Below, piece by piece: positions 33,088-41,403 of a stretch of 64,000 nt of DNA. The translations under genes were made by a program, and so were the position numbers. The first letter of the stretch is position 1. Every line of letters begins with the position of its first letter. The stretch spans positions 1-64,000 of the forward strand of contig NZ_JAJGBN010000003.1 in the NCBI RefSeq assembly GCF_020782875.1. The letters run 5' to 3'. The stretch comes from Allomuricauda sp. M10 (lineage in GTDB: Bacteria; Bacteroidota; Bacteroidia; Flavobacteriales; Flavobacteriaceae). The notes under the pieces are model-generated. The model was not told the DNA's origin. It saw only the letters and a program-made list of their open reading frames with translations, and did not search any database.

Positions 33088-35271
33088 TTAAAGTTCTAGT
33101 TGATTTTTTATCAATTTATAATACTCTCCCTTCATTGATATTAGTTCCTTATGTGTGCCTTGTTCACATAACTTTCCTTCATCCAAAACGATTATCTTAT
33201 CGGCATTCTGTACAGTACTAAGTCTATGAGCAATTATGACCACTGTTCTATTTTGATAGAATTTTTCCAAATTGTGCATAATCAACTTTTCACTATTTGC
33301 ATCAAGTGAGGAAGTTGCCTCATCCAGAAATAAAAAACTGGGATCTTTATATATGGCTCTAGCAATTAGAATACGTTGCTTCTGTCCCGTGCTGATTCCG
33401 AGTCCATTCCCACCGATTTTGGTATTGGCATTTAATGGTAAGCTTTCAATGAATTCTCTAATTTGAGCCATTTCAATGGCATAATCCAGCTTTTTTGTGT
33501 CAATTACCTCATGCCCCAATGCAATGTTTCTTGCTATAGTATCATCATAAATGTACCCTTCCTGCATTACCACTCCACATTTTGCTCTCCACTTATCTTG
33601 GGCAATCAAATTCAAATTAGTCTTCGCAATATTGACTATCCCAGATGTGGGCTCATAGTATTGCAGCAAAAGTTTCATAAGGGTTGTCTTTCCGCTACCA
33701 CTTTTACCTACTATTGCGGTCACTTTTCCATTCTCCACTTCGATTGAAAGATCATTGATTACAAACCTATTTGTGCCCAGATACCGAAACGACACTTTGT
33801 CTAAGTACAAACTCCCTTTGGTGGGTATTTGTGAAATTCTACTTTCATTAGTGGTAGTTTCGTCATCCATGTTGTGGATTTCCAAAATCCGTGAAACGGA
33901 AATTTTCGCATCCTGAAGGTTTAGGATGAATTCGATGAATTGTGATACCGGTGTGTTCAGTTGTCCCACAATAAAGCTTATGGCCAGCATCATACCCAAT
34001 GTAATTTCTCCGTCGATAACCAATTTGGCTGCAAGGACTGTCACAATGATATTTTTTAATTCATTGATAAAATCAGATCCTACCAATTGATACTGGGTAA
34101 GTAAAAGAGATTTTGTTTTTAAATTAAAAATTCGGGCTTGAATAAATTCCCATCCTTTCCTTTTATAGATTTCAGCATTGTTTAGCTTAGTTTCTTGCAT
34201 ACCGCCAACAATTTCCAAAAGTTTAATGTGCTCTGCTGTTTCCTCCTTGAATTTTGCATCATCAAGTCTTCTCCTTTTGTTTAAAAAAGATAATAGGTAA
34301 ATGAAGTATATTGCTGTTCCTATTATAAAAACAAGGAATATTTTAAAGCTATAAATGGCTAAAACCACTCCAAAAACGACAAAAGTAACTGTTGAGAATA
34401 GTGCATTTAAGGAAGAGTTTTTCAGCAACACTTCAATTCTCTGATGGTCCTTGATTCTTCTTAAAACATCACCAGACTGCTTTTTGTCAAAATAAGCCAG
34501 TGGCAGATTCATAAGTTTTATGACAAATTCTGAAAGCAAGGAGATATTTAACCTTGTCGCTATATGTAGAAGTAGCCAACCTCTCACGACCTCTATAATT
34601 GTCTTGCCCAAGAACAAAAATACTTGGGCCAATAGTATGAGGTAAATGAAATTTAAGTCTTGGTTTTTGATGCCAACATCTACTAAGTTTTGGGTTAAAA
34701 AAGGAAATGCCAATTGAATAAGGCTTGCACCAAATAAACCGACAATTAATTGAAAAATAATCTTACGCTGTCTTTTCAGATAAGGGTATATGAAATTCCA
34801 TCCATTTATGTTTTCTTTCGAATGTTTATGACTTTCAAGCTTTGATGTGGGTTCCAATAACAAACAAACTCCTTTTTGAAAACTATTGGATTTATAATGG
34901 CCTATCCAATTATGGATGAAGTCTTCTTCATTAAAAATTTCTATTCTAGTTGCTGGGTTTGAGATGTAAAATTTTCCCTTTATGATTTTGAAAAGAACCA
35001 CAAAATGATTCTGGTTCCAATGTAGAATACAAGGTAAGGGAGCTTCTTTAAGTTCATCTATAGAGATTTTTATAGCTAGGGATTTAAAACCCATTTCCTC
35101 TGCTGCTTTCCCTAAAAAACTTAGATTGGTACCCGCCCTGGTTGTTTCGCTAATGGTATTTAAATAATCTAAGGGGAAGTCCTTATCATAAAACTTTGCA
35201 ATAATTTTTAGGCACGCAGGGCCACAGTCTTTATTATCTCTTTGTAAAAAATGAGGAAAATGAACCCTCAT
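33088..35271 (-). CDS. C39 peptidase-type ABC exporter (bacteriocin exporter), Asp to Asn in triad
   Basis: The 727-residue protein has an N-terminal C39 domain: Q10 and C16 in QRDNKDCGPACL and H89 in NHFVVL. The third residue is Asn105 (FYISNPA) where the family has Asp. Six transmembrane segments lie between about 170 and 430. The ABC domain has AIVGKSGSGKTT (Walker A), ISTGQKQRILIARA (signature) and FLFLDEATSSLD (Walker B). It should export the modified peptide. It may cleave the leader after GG, but the Asn makes peptidase activity uncertain. It lies 11 nt after the S8 gene. Confidence 0.92.
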   Translation of the reverse strand: MRVHFPHFLQRDNKDCGPACLKIIAKFYDKDFPLDYLNTISETTRAGTNLSFLGKAAEEMGFKSLAIKISIDELKEAPLPCILHWNQNHFVVLFKIIKGKFYISNPATRIEIFNEEDFIHNWIGHYKSNSFQKGVCLLLEPTSKLESHKHSKENINGWNFIYPYLKRQRKIIFQLIVGLFGASLIQLAFPFLTQNLVDVGIKNQDLNFIYLILLAQVFLFLGKTIIEVVRGWLLLHIATRLNISLLSEFVIKLMNLPLAYFDKKQSGDVLRRIKDHQRIEVLLKNSSLNALFSTVTFVVFGVVLAIYSFKIFLVFIIGTAIYFIYLLSFLNKRRRLDDAKFKEETAEHIKLLEIVGGMQETKLNNAEIYKRKGWEFIQARIFNLKTKSLLLTQYQLVGSDFINELKNIIVTVLAAKLVIDGEITLGMMLAISFIVGQLNTPVSQFIEFILNLQDAKISVSRILEIHNMDDETTTNESRISQIPTKGSLYLDKVSFRYLGTNRFVINDLSIEVENGKVTAIVGKSGSGKTTLMKLLLQYYEPTSGIVNIAKTNLNLIAQDKWRAKCGVVMQEGYIYDDTIARNIALGHEVIDTKKLDYAIEMAQIREFIESLPLNANTKIGGNGLGISTGQKQRILIARAIYKDPSFLFLDEATSSLDANSEKLIMHNLEKFYQNRTVVIIAHRLSTVQNADKIIVLDEGKLCEQGTHKELISMKGEYYKLIKNQLEL

Positions 35272-35282
35272 AGGCCAAGAAG

Positions 35283-36896
35283 TTATTTTTGTGAGGCCAG
35301 TTCTAATGCTTTGGCAGCATTGAGAATTCCTCCAGATTTACTCATTTCTTTAAATGGCTTTTTTGTTGTACCATCCTCATCTAAATTTACTTCCCCCTCA
35401 TATTTTGAGGTTGAATCAATAATTGCTGTTTTTATTTCTTGGGCGGATAGTTTGGGAAAGTTCAGCTTAATGGCGGCGGCAATACTAGATACAATAGCTC
35501 CTGAAATTGAACTTCCGGAAGTTTCCCCATATCCATTATTAGGAATTGTCGTTAAAAAATCTGTTCCAGGAGCAAATAAATCAACAGTATTTTTCCCGTA
35601 ACTGGCCCACAAAGGCTTCATGTTTGGTCCAAGTTTTGAATCTATCGCTCCCACCATAATAAGATTTGATAGTTTATAATCTCCATATTCTTCACGAGGA
35701 TGTGTCATAACCTTATCTAAATCATATCCAGAGTTTCCTGCTGTAGTAACAACCAGTACGTTATTCTTTTCTGCATATTTTATCGCTTTATAAACGGTAT
35801 TGGGTTTAATTAAAAAATTTAGTGTGGAACTGTAATTGATTACATTGGCGCCGTTATCCACCGCATATCTAATTGCCTTTGCCAAATCATCCTCATCCTC
35901 GGCCCCAATTTCTGGAAATATGGGAATAATCATTAATTCCAAGCCAGAGTCAGTATTGGTAATTTTACGATTGACCATTTTAAAAGTCTTGGTAATGGCC
36001 CCGGCCATTTCAGTGCCATGGTTTTCATTCTCTATGTTCAAATTGACTCGGTTGGAGCCGTATTCTTCTGAACTTATTTTTCTTTCGCCAATGACAAAAT
36101 CTGGTTTCTCATCAAGATTTTCATTTAATTCATATTTCCTCCCTTGCTCGGCATATTTTATGGAGTTTTTATAATCATTGATTCGATTGTTTTTAAGATT
36201 ATCCAATGTGAAATAAACCAGTCTTCCACGGTTTTCATCATTCCCGATGGTATAAACCTCATTGAATAAGCTATCCAATACACGGAGATTGTATGGCTTT
36301 TTTATGCCATAAGTCGCAAGAAGGCTATCAGAAGATGCTAAAGAACTTTCATACCAAACCACATAGTCTTCATTTTCAAGAAGCTCCTCTTTTTCTTCTT
36401 CTCTGGTTGTTACGGCGTTATTGTATGTCTCCATGAACTCTTGCTCGGAAGGTGATAAGCCCTTATCTTTTTTGCTTAGCTCATCATATTTGTCTTTAAA
36501 CTTCTTTATGAACCTGACAGAGGTATTATTGGCATACTTTGCTATTTTCTGGTTTTCAAACCCAAGGAAATTCCACCCATGTATATCGTCAATGTATCCA
36601 TTGCCATCGTCATCCCTCTTATTGTGCTCTATTTCCTTTTTATTTATCCATATTTTATCTCTTAGATAATTGTGGCTTATATCTACATCTGAGTCTATTA
36701 ATGCGATAATGACTTTATTATTCTCGGGTAAATGGTATTGTTTGTTTGAAATAGAATTAACACTAATTCCAGCAATTGAATCTTTGCCAAATTCAGAGAA
36801 ATGCCAATATTCAATTGTTTCCATTTCTTCATTGGATTTATTTTTTTGAGCGTGACAGCTACAAATGAACACAAGAATCAATACAATATATCTCAT
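35283..36896 (-). CDS. S8 (subtilisin-type) protease lipoprotein
   Basis: The 537-residue protein has a short signal peptide with a possible lipobox (ILVFICSC). The subtilase domain has an inserted helical region (about 110-240). Triad: Asp in IALIDSDVDISHNYL, His in NENHGTEMAG, Ser in GSSISGA. The oxyanion Asn is in TTAGNSG. All are present, so it should be active outside the cell. Position between precursor and exporter suggests that it removes the leader or finishes maturation. Its start codon lies 4 nt past the U-tract of an attenuator-like hairpin. Confidence 0.9.
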   Translation of the reverse strand: MRYIVLILVFICSCHAQKNKSNEEMETIEYWHFSEFGKDSIAGISVNSISNKQYHLPENNKVIIALIDSDVDISHNYLRDKIWINKKEIEHNKRDDDGNGYIDDIHGWNFLGFENQKIAKYANNTSVRFIKKFKDKYDELSKKDKGLSPSEQEFMETYNNAVTTREEEKEELLENEDYVVWYESSLASSDSLLATYGIKKPYNLRVLDSLFNEVYTIGNDENRGRLVYFTLDNLKNNRINDYKNSIKYAEQGRKYELNENLDEKPDFVIGERKISSEEYGSNRVNLNIENENHGTEMAGAITKTFKMVNRKITNTDSGLELMIIPIFPEIGAEDEDDLAKAIRYAVDNGANVINYSSTLNFLIKPNTVYKAIKYAEKNNVLVVTTAGNSGYDLDKVMTHPREEYGDYKLSNLIMVGAIDSKLGPNMKPLWASYGKNTVDLFAPGTDFLTTIPNNGYGETSGSSISGAIVSSIAAAIKLNFPKLSAQEIKTAIIDSTSKYEGEVNLDEDGTTKKPFKEMSKSGGILNAAKALELASQK

Positions 36897-36900
36897 AGTT

Positions 36901-36932
36901 AAAAAGAGAGCCTTGGTACAAATCCAAGGCTC
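36901..36932 (-). terminator. Attenuator-like terminator between precursor and S8 protease genes
   Basis: GAGCCTTGG (36908-36916) pairs with CCAAGGCTC (36924-36932). On the minus strand the stem is followed by TCTTTTT and then, within 4 nt, the S8 start codon. Most transcripts would end after the precursor and a fraction would continue into the protease and exporter genes. Confidence 0.8.
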
Positions 36933-36953
36933 AGATTAATTGGTAAACTAATT

Positions 36954-37109
36954 TTATTTTTTTGGAGGAAAACAAGCTTTACTCACGCCCCCTGTTTTCA
37001 CAGTGTCACCTCCTCCATCACCTCCACCGCCTCCGTGGATTTTTTCTGTTTCTTCCAATCTTGCAACGGTAAAATTATCCAAACTTAATTTTTTCTTTTC
37101 GTTCTTCAT
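36954..37109 (-). CDS. Class I lanthipeptide-type RiPP precursor
   Basis: This 51-residue frame starts MKNEKKKLSLDNFTVARLEE and continues to IHGG. That is the leader pattern (KKLSLxxFTVAxL...GG) of Bacteroidota natural-product precursors (TIGR04149 or the class I lanthipeptide leaders). After GG comes GGGDGGGDTVKTGGVSKACF and a PPKK end. The core has two Thr, one Ser and one Cys, so at most one thioether ring. It lies 57 nt before the S8 gene and 76 nt after the regulator gene. It is too short for usual ORF cut-offs. Confidence 0.85.
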   Translation of the reverse strand: MKNEKKKLSLDNFTVARLEETEKIHGGGGGDGGGDTVKTGGVSKACFPPKK

Positions 37110-37155
37110 TTGATTTGATTTTAATTGTTATCGTTCTAAACTATAAAAAATGAAT

Positions 37156-37170
37156 AAGGTGTGTATAATT
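37156..37170 (+). promoter_or_regulatory. 15-bp motif upstream of the precursor gene
   Basis: AAGGTGTGTATAATT is identical, in inverted orientation, to 38914-38928 upstream of the regulator gene. Seen from the precursor it reads AATTATACACACCTT, 47-61 nt before its ATG. It is a candidate site for the AraC-type regulator encoded between the two copies. A box like TAnnTTTG (TAGTTTAG) lies between the motif and the ATG. Confidence 0.6.
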
Positions 37171-37185
37171 GAACAAACTCAGATT

Positions 37186-38883
37186 CTATGAATTTGAGGA
37201 ATCCAAAATCCGTTTAACAAAATAAGACGGCTTTAATTTTGTTCTTTTTTCAAAGGCACTTGAAAAAGAATTAGGATTATTGAAACCTACTTCTTCAGCT
37301 ATTGCTTTAATTGTATAATTTCGAAATTGAGAGTCTTCTTTTAACCTTTTGACAGCATAATCTATTCTGAGGTTATTTATATAAATTATTATGCTCTGTC
37401 CCTTATGTTGGTTGATAACCTTGGAAAGATATTTTGAATTTGTGCCTAACATCTCAGCAAGAATATGAGTGTTCATTTTTGGGTTTAGATACCCTTCTTC
37501 TTTTTCAAACATTGATAGATTGGCTAATATCTGTTCTACAATTTTATCGGGAACCCCAATTTCTTCAGTATTATCAAATTCTTTGGCTGCTTCTTCAACA
37601 TGGCCGGTACTCATGATTTCATTAAACCGCAATTTGTAGGTTCTCTGCTTTTTATAGTAGACCAGTGTACTTGACAATAAGAGAACTCCAATTACTGCCG
37701 AAAAATAAATTGTCTTTTTTGATTTTAATTTTTGTTCATCCAATGTGTCTAATAACGTATCTCTTTCTTTCAAGAGACTTAATCTATCAAACCTCAAGTC
37801 CATTAGGTCTCTGATACCCTTGTATTGATTCATATATATACTATCCAATTTTACAAGAGTTTCAATCGCCTCTAACTGTTTTATTTTATCACCTTTTGAT
37901 TTATGGAAGTTGACAAGATATTCAAACCCTGCCCTTTGTTCTATATTAAAAATATGATCTGCTTGGAAGATTGAATCCATTTTAGTGAAATGAAATAGAC
38001 CTTTGTTCAAATTCTGCGTTGCCAAATATGACTTTCCCAAATAATAGTGTGCCAATCCCAAATTGGCTATATCACCATGTTCTTTCAAAAATTCAAGGGT
38101 ATGCAATAAGCTATCAATAGCTATTTCAGAATGCCCAACATAAGATTGATTCAACCCTTCATTGTAAGAAAAATAATTTGTGAAAAATGTATCCCCTAAT
38201 TTTTGGGCATTCTTGAAGCCTAATGTGTTATAAAATGTTGCAGAGTCATTTATTCCGAGTTTCCTATTTATATCAGCTAGAGCAAATAAGGAAGAAAAAT
38301 ACTCGCCTTTTTCATTTTCTTTATCATCTTTCTTATCATAGTATTGATATACTGTTCTAAATATTGTTAAAGCATCTTTTTCTTGTTCTAGTCTCTCGGA
38401 TTTAATCAATCCTACCGTAAAATTGAAATCATTGATATAATAGGGCTTATTGTTTTTAGTGGCTACATTCAAACCTTCTAGAAGGACATCCAGTGATTTA
38501 CTAAACTTTCTTTTTTTATAATACCAATCGGCTTTGGCCCGATAAGCTAGCTCTGGAAATTGTTGAGAGGGTTCTTGGGATAGATTTTTACTGGAATAAT
38601 AAATAATTGAATCTAAGTATTGGATTTTATTGATTTCATCACTTGAATTTGCAAGGTAATAGTACCCATAGCAGATATACTCATCGACCTTTAATTCCTC
38701 CGCTTTTTTCTTAAAATTGAGAGCATGTTTTTTAGCAATTTCAAAATTATCCTCATTCTCAATATACTTCTGATAGATTGACGTTAGTTCATTCAATTGT
38801 TTAAGGCTATCAGTACCATCCTGACCATAGCTCATAACACATATATGAAGAAAGAAGAGATATTTTAATTTCTTGATTGCCAA
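37186..38883 (-). CDS. Membrane TPR-AraC family transcriptional regulator
   Basis: A TTG start at 38883 gives 565 residues with a signal peptide (LAIKKLKYLFFLHICVMSYG); the longer frame also begins at a TTG (38937). The protein has an extracytoplasmic TPR region to about residue 380, one transmembrane helix (TIYFSAVIGVLLLSSTLVYY), and a cytoplasmic AraC HTH domain at the end (NNLRIDYAVKRL, IAEEVGFNNPNSFSSAFEK). This one-protein sensor-regulator type is common in flavobacteria. It probably controls the RiPP genes, and the 15-bp motif before it and before the precursor supports this. The sensed signal is unknown. Confidence 0.9.
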   Translation of the reverse strand: MAIKKLKYLFFLHICVMSYGQDGTDSLKQLNELTSIYQKYIENEDNFEIAKKHALNFKKKAEELKVDEYICYGYYYLANSSDEINKIQYLDSIIYYSSKNLSQEPSQQFPELAYRAKADWYYKKRKFSKSLDVLLEGLNVATKNNKPYYINDFNFTVGLIKSERLEQEKDALTIFRTVYQYYDKKDDKENEKGEYFSSLFALADINRKLGINDSATFYNTLGFKNAQKLGDTFFTNYFSYNEGLNQSYVGHSEIAIDSLLHTLEFLKEHGDIANLGLAHYYLGKSYLATQNLNKGLFHFTKMDSIFQADHIFNIEQRAGFEYLVNFHKSKGDKIKQLEAIETLVKLDSIYMNQYKGIRDLMDLRFDRLSLLKERDTLLDTLDEQKLKSKKTIYFSAVIGVLLLSSTLVYYKKQRTYKLRFNEIMSTGHVEEAAKEFDNTEEIGVPDKIVEQILANLSMFEKEEGYLNPKMNTHILAEMLGTNSKYLSKVINQHKGQSIIIYINNLRIDYAVKRLKEDSQFRNYTIKAIAEEVGFNNPNSFSSAFEKRTKLKPSYFVKRILDSSNS

Positions 38884-38913
38884 TGTTGTTTGTTGATAGA
38901 ATCTAAAAATAAG

Positions 38914-38928
38914 AATTATACACACCTT
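38914..38928 (-). promoter_or_regulatory. 15-bp motif upstream of the regulator gene
   Basis: Second copy of AAGGTGTGTATAATT, 31-45 nt before the TTG start at 38883. Two small hairpins lie just beyond (CCTTTTGTTACAAAAGG at about 38926-38942 and GATTGCT/AGCAATC at 38941-38959). Confidence 0.55.
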
Positions 38929-39126
38929 TTGTAACAAAAGGATTGCTTTTACAGCAATCTTCTTTTATTTTTTAGTGCAAATTCAACGAATGTGAATTTT
39001 AATTCACTGAATATTAGTATATAACAATAGTAGTTCTGAAGAAAACAAGATATCTTGATTTATAGAAAATTTATAGTTAAATGACTCTAAAGAATCGTCA
39101 ACCCTACAACCTTAAGATTTACTGAC

Positions 39127-39584
39127 ATGATTTACACAAAACTTTTAAAGAACTTCGAAAAAGACATTAAAGATCTGGAATCTTATGAAGGTACTATTGT
39201 TCAAAATGCTTCAAATGGGTTGAACGCTTGTAAGTCAGCGCTAACCTCTATGAAAACTGAGGTGCAGTAAGGTGGTGTCCAAATATTGTTGCTGTTTTTG
39301 GTAATGATGGATATAAGTCAGATGACGGAACCCCAACGGATGCCTTTAAAAGAATAGAGAAGTTTAGATTTGAACTACAAAAACTAGGCATTAAAGAATT
39401 ATCCTTTAACACACATGAAGATGGCTATTCATGGGGAATGTTAATTGAAACAACCGAGTCAAAAAGAATATTTGAGTTGCTTTGGTCCTGTGGTAATACG
39501 AATCAAGTTCAAAAGACGAAAGCCGCCACAACTTTTAACTTAGAAGAGGTAATCAACGAAAATTGTGGTCATTTGAAGATTTAA
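39127..39584 (+). pseudogene. Frameshifted island gene of unknown function
   Basis: ATG 39127 opens a 47-codon frame (MIYTKLLKNFEKDIKDLESY) that stops at 39270. Translation in the frame one back (from about 39261) continues open to 39584, beginning GAVRWCPNIVAVFGNDGY and including KSDDGTPTDAFKRIEKF. A one-base loss near 39258-39261 explains both. The product would be about 152 residues. The protein is not recognised. It may be true decay or a sequencing error. Confidence 0.55.
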
Positions 39585-39663
39585 CTTTTGCGAGAGGAAT
39601 TCTGGCCAGAAATTGTTGGCACTAGAGTTTAGTTCAGGGGGTTGATTTTGAAAACCCCTAACT

Positions 39664-40427
39664 TTATTCATCATTCCTCTCACAAGAATGTTTTTCCCAT
39701 TTTTTAGCCAAATTTTTAATCCAACGCTCACCAAGGGACACTTTAATTTTCTGATTGTGAAGTTCGTAATATTCACTCTGTTTAAGTGAATCGTCTACGG
39801 CAATTCGCAGATACTTTGGGTGGATTAATATCAAGCCCAGATCGAAAAGTTTATGGATATCACTTCTGAGCAGAATACCGTTAGTTGTTGAATTTTTTCC
39901 GGACTCAGAATGGGGAATTATGTGACAGCCCTCCAAAACGTTATTTACCGATGTTTGCGATATAGCGCATCTTCCATCAAAGGCCAAGATCAGATTATTC
40001 TTAAATCTACTCTGATTTTTCCTTTTATTAGCTTCGATAATAACTTTTTCAAGCTCGTCGTCATTCGCTTCGTTTATGAAATTTAAGACATCCTCTGAGT
40101 TAACCTTTGAGTCCTGCCAAAATATCACGCCTTTTTTTTATTAAAGCGAACCGAGGGATGGAAGAATACTAATGCGGTTTGTCTTATTACGTCTCCCATC
40201 AATTCTTGTTGAGGCACTTCTCCCAGCTCTCGTAGTCTTGCAATAGCCCTATTTACTCCAACCTTATTTATGTCCTCATCGTTGCCACCATTGAGACGAA
40301 TCATACTAATCTTGGTGGGGGTAATTTTCCCAACTTTGTATTCCACGTTCCCACCTAAAGATGGCCAAACAGTATTAGATTCATAGCATTTCAATGCTTT
40401 TGTATGTATAATGTCCCAGTCTGTCAT
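39664..40427 (-). pseudogene. HNH endonuclease split at an A8 run (possible -1 frameshift gene)
   Basis: The upstream frame (40427-40125, 100 aa) ends RFNKKKA at AAA AAA AAG GCG TGA. The downstream frame (40128-39664, 154 aa) carries an HNH domain: CAISQTSVNNVLEGCHIIPH and LLRSDIHKLFDLGLI. The A8 run (40132-40139) contains the classical slippery heptamer A_AAA_AAG. A -1 slip there reads KKKGVIFWQDSKVNSED and joins the two parts into one protein of about 253 residues. The HNH frame alone starts only with GTG. Either it is a damaged nuclease gene or a programmed frameshift. The nuclease may be restriction-related. Confidence 0.65.
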
Positions 40428-40606
40428 TATCGTTGTGTTGCTATCTTAAAAGTATTTAGAAATGTTTAACTTACTATAATCTACATGGTAAGCCATGAAA
40501 ACAATTGAAAACTGAAAATTTAATCAAATCGGATGTTGCAAATATTGTACAATCAATTCATTTTTGACAATGGTACAATTAATGGATTTTTAAACATAGA
40601 AAACGG

Positions 40607-40984
40607 ATGAGACTTAAAGAGAAAATGCGAGGATTCAATGAACTTGCAGCAGTTGTTAAAGATTTTAGTCTAAAGTTACTTTTAGAACAATATGAAAATG
40701 GAAGTTGTCAATTAGGAAACAATGGAAGTGCAAGGTTGTCAGAAAGGGAATCTTTTTTTACCGTGAACAGAGATGAATTTGGGGATGAACGAATAAATCT
40801 AATACAAAGTGGAATTGACGAAGGTTACCCTTACTATCTGGCTATAGAAACCAATGGGAATTTAAATAGCAAGTATGAAATTGGATTGATGCTTGATGAT
40901 TTAGAAGAAAATCTGTCAAAGCAGATGATTGAGGACTTAGATGAGGAATTCTACAAGTTCTATAAAAACTTTTCAGAAGATTAG
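40607..40984 (+). CDS. Hypothetical acidic island protein
   Basis: The 125-residue protein is mostly helical and acidic, without signal peptide or membrane segments. It has LLLEQYENGSCQLGNNGSARL near residue 30 and a D/E-rich C-terminus (LDDLEENLSKQMIEDLDEEF). I do not recognise it. It is the last open frame before the right att site. The 40428-40606 spacer shows nothing else. Confidence 0.6.
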   Translation: MRLKEKMRGFNELAAVVKDFSLKLLLEQYENGSCQLGNNGSARLSERESFFTVNRDEFGDERINLIQSGIDEGYPYYLAIETNGNLNSKYEIGLMLDDLEENLSKQMIEDLDEEFYKFYKNFSED

Positions 40985-41125
40985 CTAAAGTTTCAAAAAG
41001 GTTAATCAGGTGGAAAGTTGTATTAGAGAGATTAGGATTTGACTTATGTCATTTGTCACAAAAGTCAGTACAATCAATTAAGATAGGTGCTTTTTGGGTT
41101 AAAAAGTGTTAAAGTTTAGCAGGAG

Positions 41126-41151
41126 AACAAAAACTATGCACAAAGTATGCA
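41126..41151 (+). repeat. Probable integrase arm site, right
   Basis: Same 26 bp as 22419-22444, in the same orientation, 51 bp inside the right att core. Confidence 0.6.
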
Positions 41152-41163
41152 ATTTTTGAAAAT

Positions 41164-41191
41164 AAAAAAGCCCCCACATCTGTGAGGGCTT
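41164..41191 (-). terminator. Terminator for tRNA-Asp (island-supplied)
   Basis: AAGCCC and GGGCTT plus CACA/TGTG pair around a short loop with one mismatch, followed on the minus strand by TTTTTT. It lies 9 nt past the tRNA 3' end. Confidence 0.75.
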
Positions 41192-41199
41192 GATTTTAC

Positions 41200-41276
41200 T
41201 GGCGGTCTGGACGGGACTCGAACCCGCGACCCCCTGCGTGACAGGCAGGTATTCTAACCAACTGAACTACCAGACC
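41200..41276 (-). tRNA. tRNA-Asp (GUC)
   Basis: The minus strand folds as a full cloverleaf. Acceptor GGTCTGG pairs with CCAGACC, and the D arm is AGTTCAGTTGGTTAGA. The anticodon arm CCTGCCTGTCACGCAGG has anticodon GTC, and the T arm reads GCGGGTTCGAGTCCCGT. Discriminator G and an encoded CCA end the gene. The 3' 45 nt are duplicated at 22278-22322, showing that the island integrated here and left the tRNA intact. Confidence 0.97.
41202..41246 (-). repeat. Right attachment site within tRNA-Asp
   Basis: Forty-five bp identical to 22278-22322; divergence begins inside the anticodon stem, the usual crossover region. Confidence 0.9.
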
Positions 41277-41351
41277 AATGATTTTATCTTTTAAAGACTC
41301 CGACAACAGTCGGATTCAAATCTTGTTCAGATTGCTTTTTTAAAGCGAGTG

Positions 41352-41382
41352 CAAATATACATTCTCATTTCGGATTCGACAA
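41352..41382 (-). promoter_or_regulatory. Promoter of tRNA-Asp
   Basis: On the minus strand TTG (41382-41380), 20 nt, TATATTTG (41359-41352), a consensus Bacteroidota promoter about 75 nt before the tRNA. Confidence 0.75.
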
Positions 41383-41403
41383 AACATTTTTTTAAAAATG
41401 TGA

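Larger units (their letters stand above)
22278..41246. mobile_element. 18.9-kb integrative island in tRNA-Asp(GUC) carrying a RiPP cluster
   Basis: A 45-bp identical repeat marks both ends (22278-22322 and 41202-41246). It is the 3' part of tRNA-Asp, intact only at the right end. A tyrosine recombinase gene begins 160 bp inside the left repeat. A 26-bp repeat with two ATGCACAA copies lies just inside both ends. The interior is visibly richer in A+T than both flanks. No conjugation, plasmid or phage structural genes are present, so it is best called a genomic island that would need help to transfer. Cargo: lipoproteins, beta-barrel proteins, a lanthipeptide-type cluster and a damaged nuclease region. 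Confidence 0.9.
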
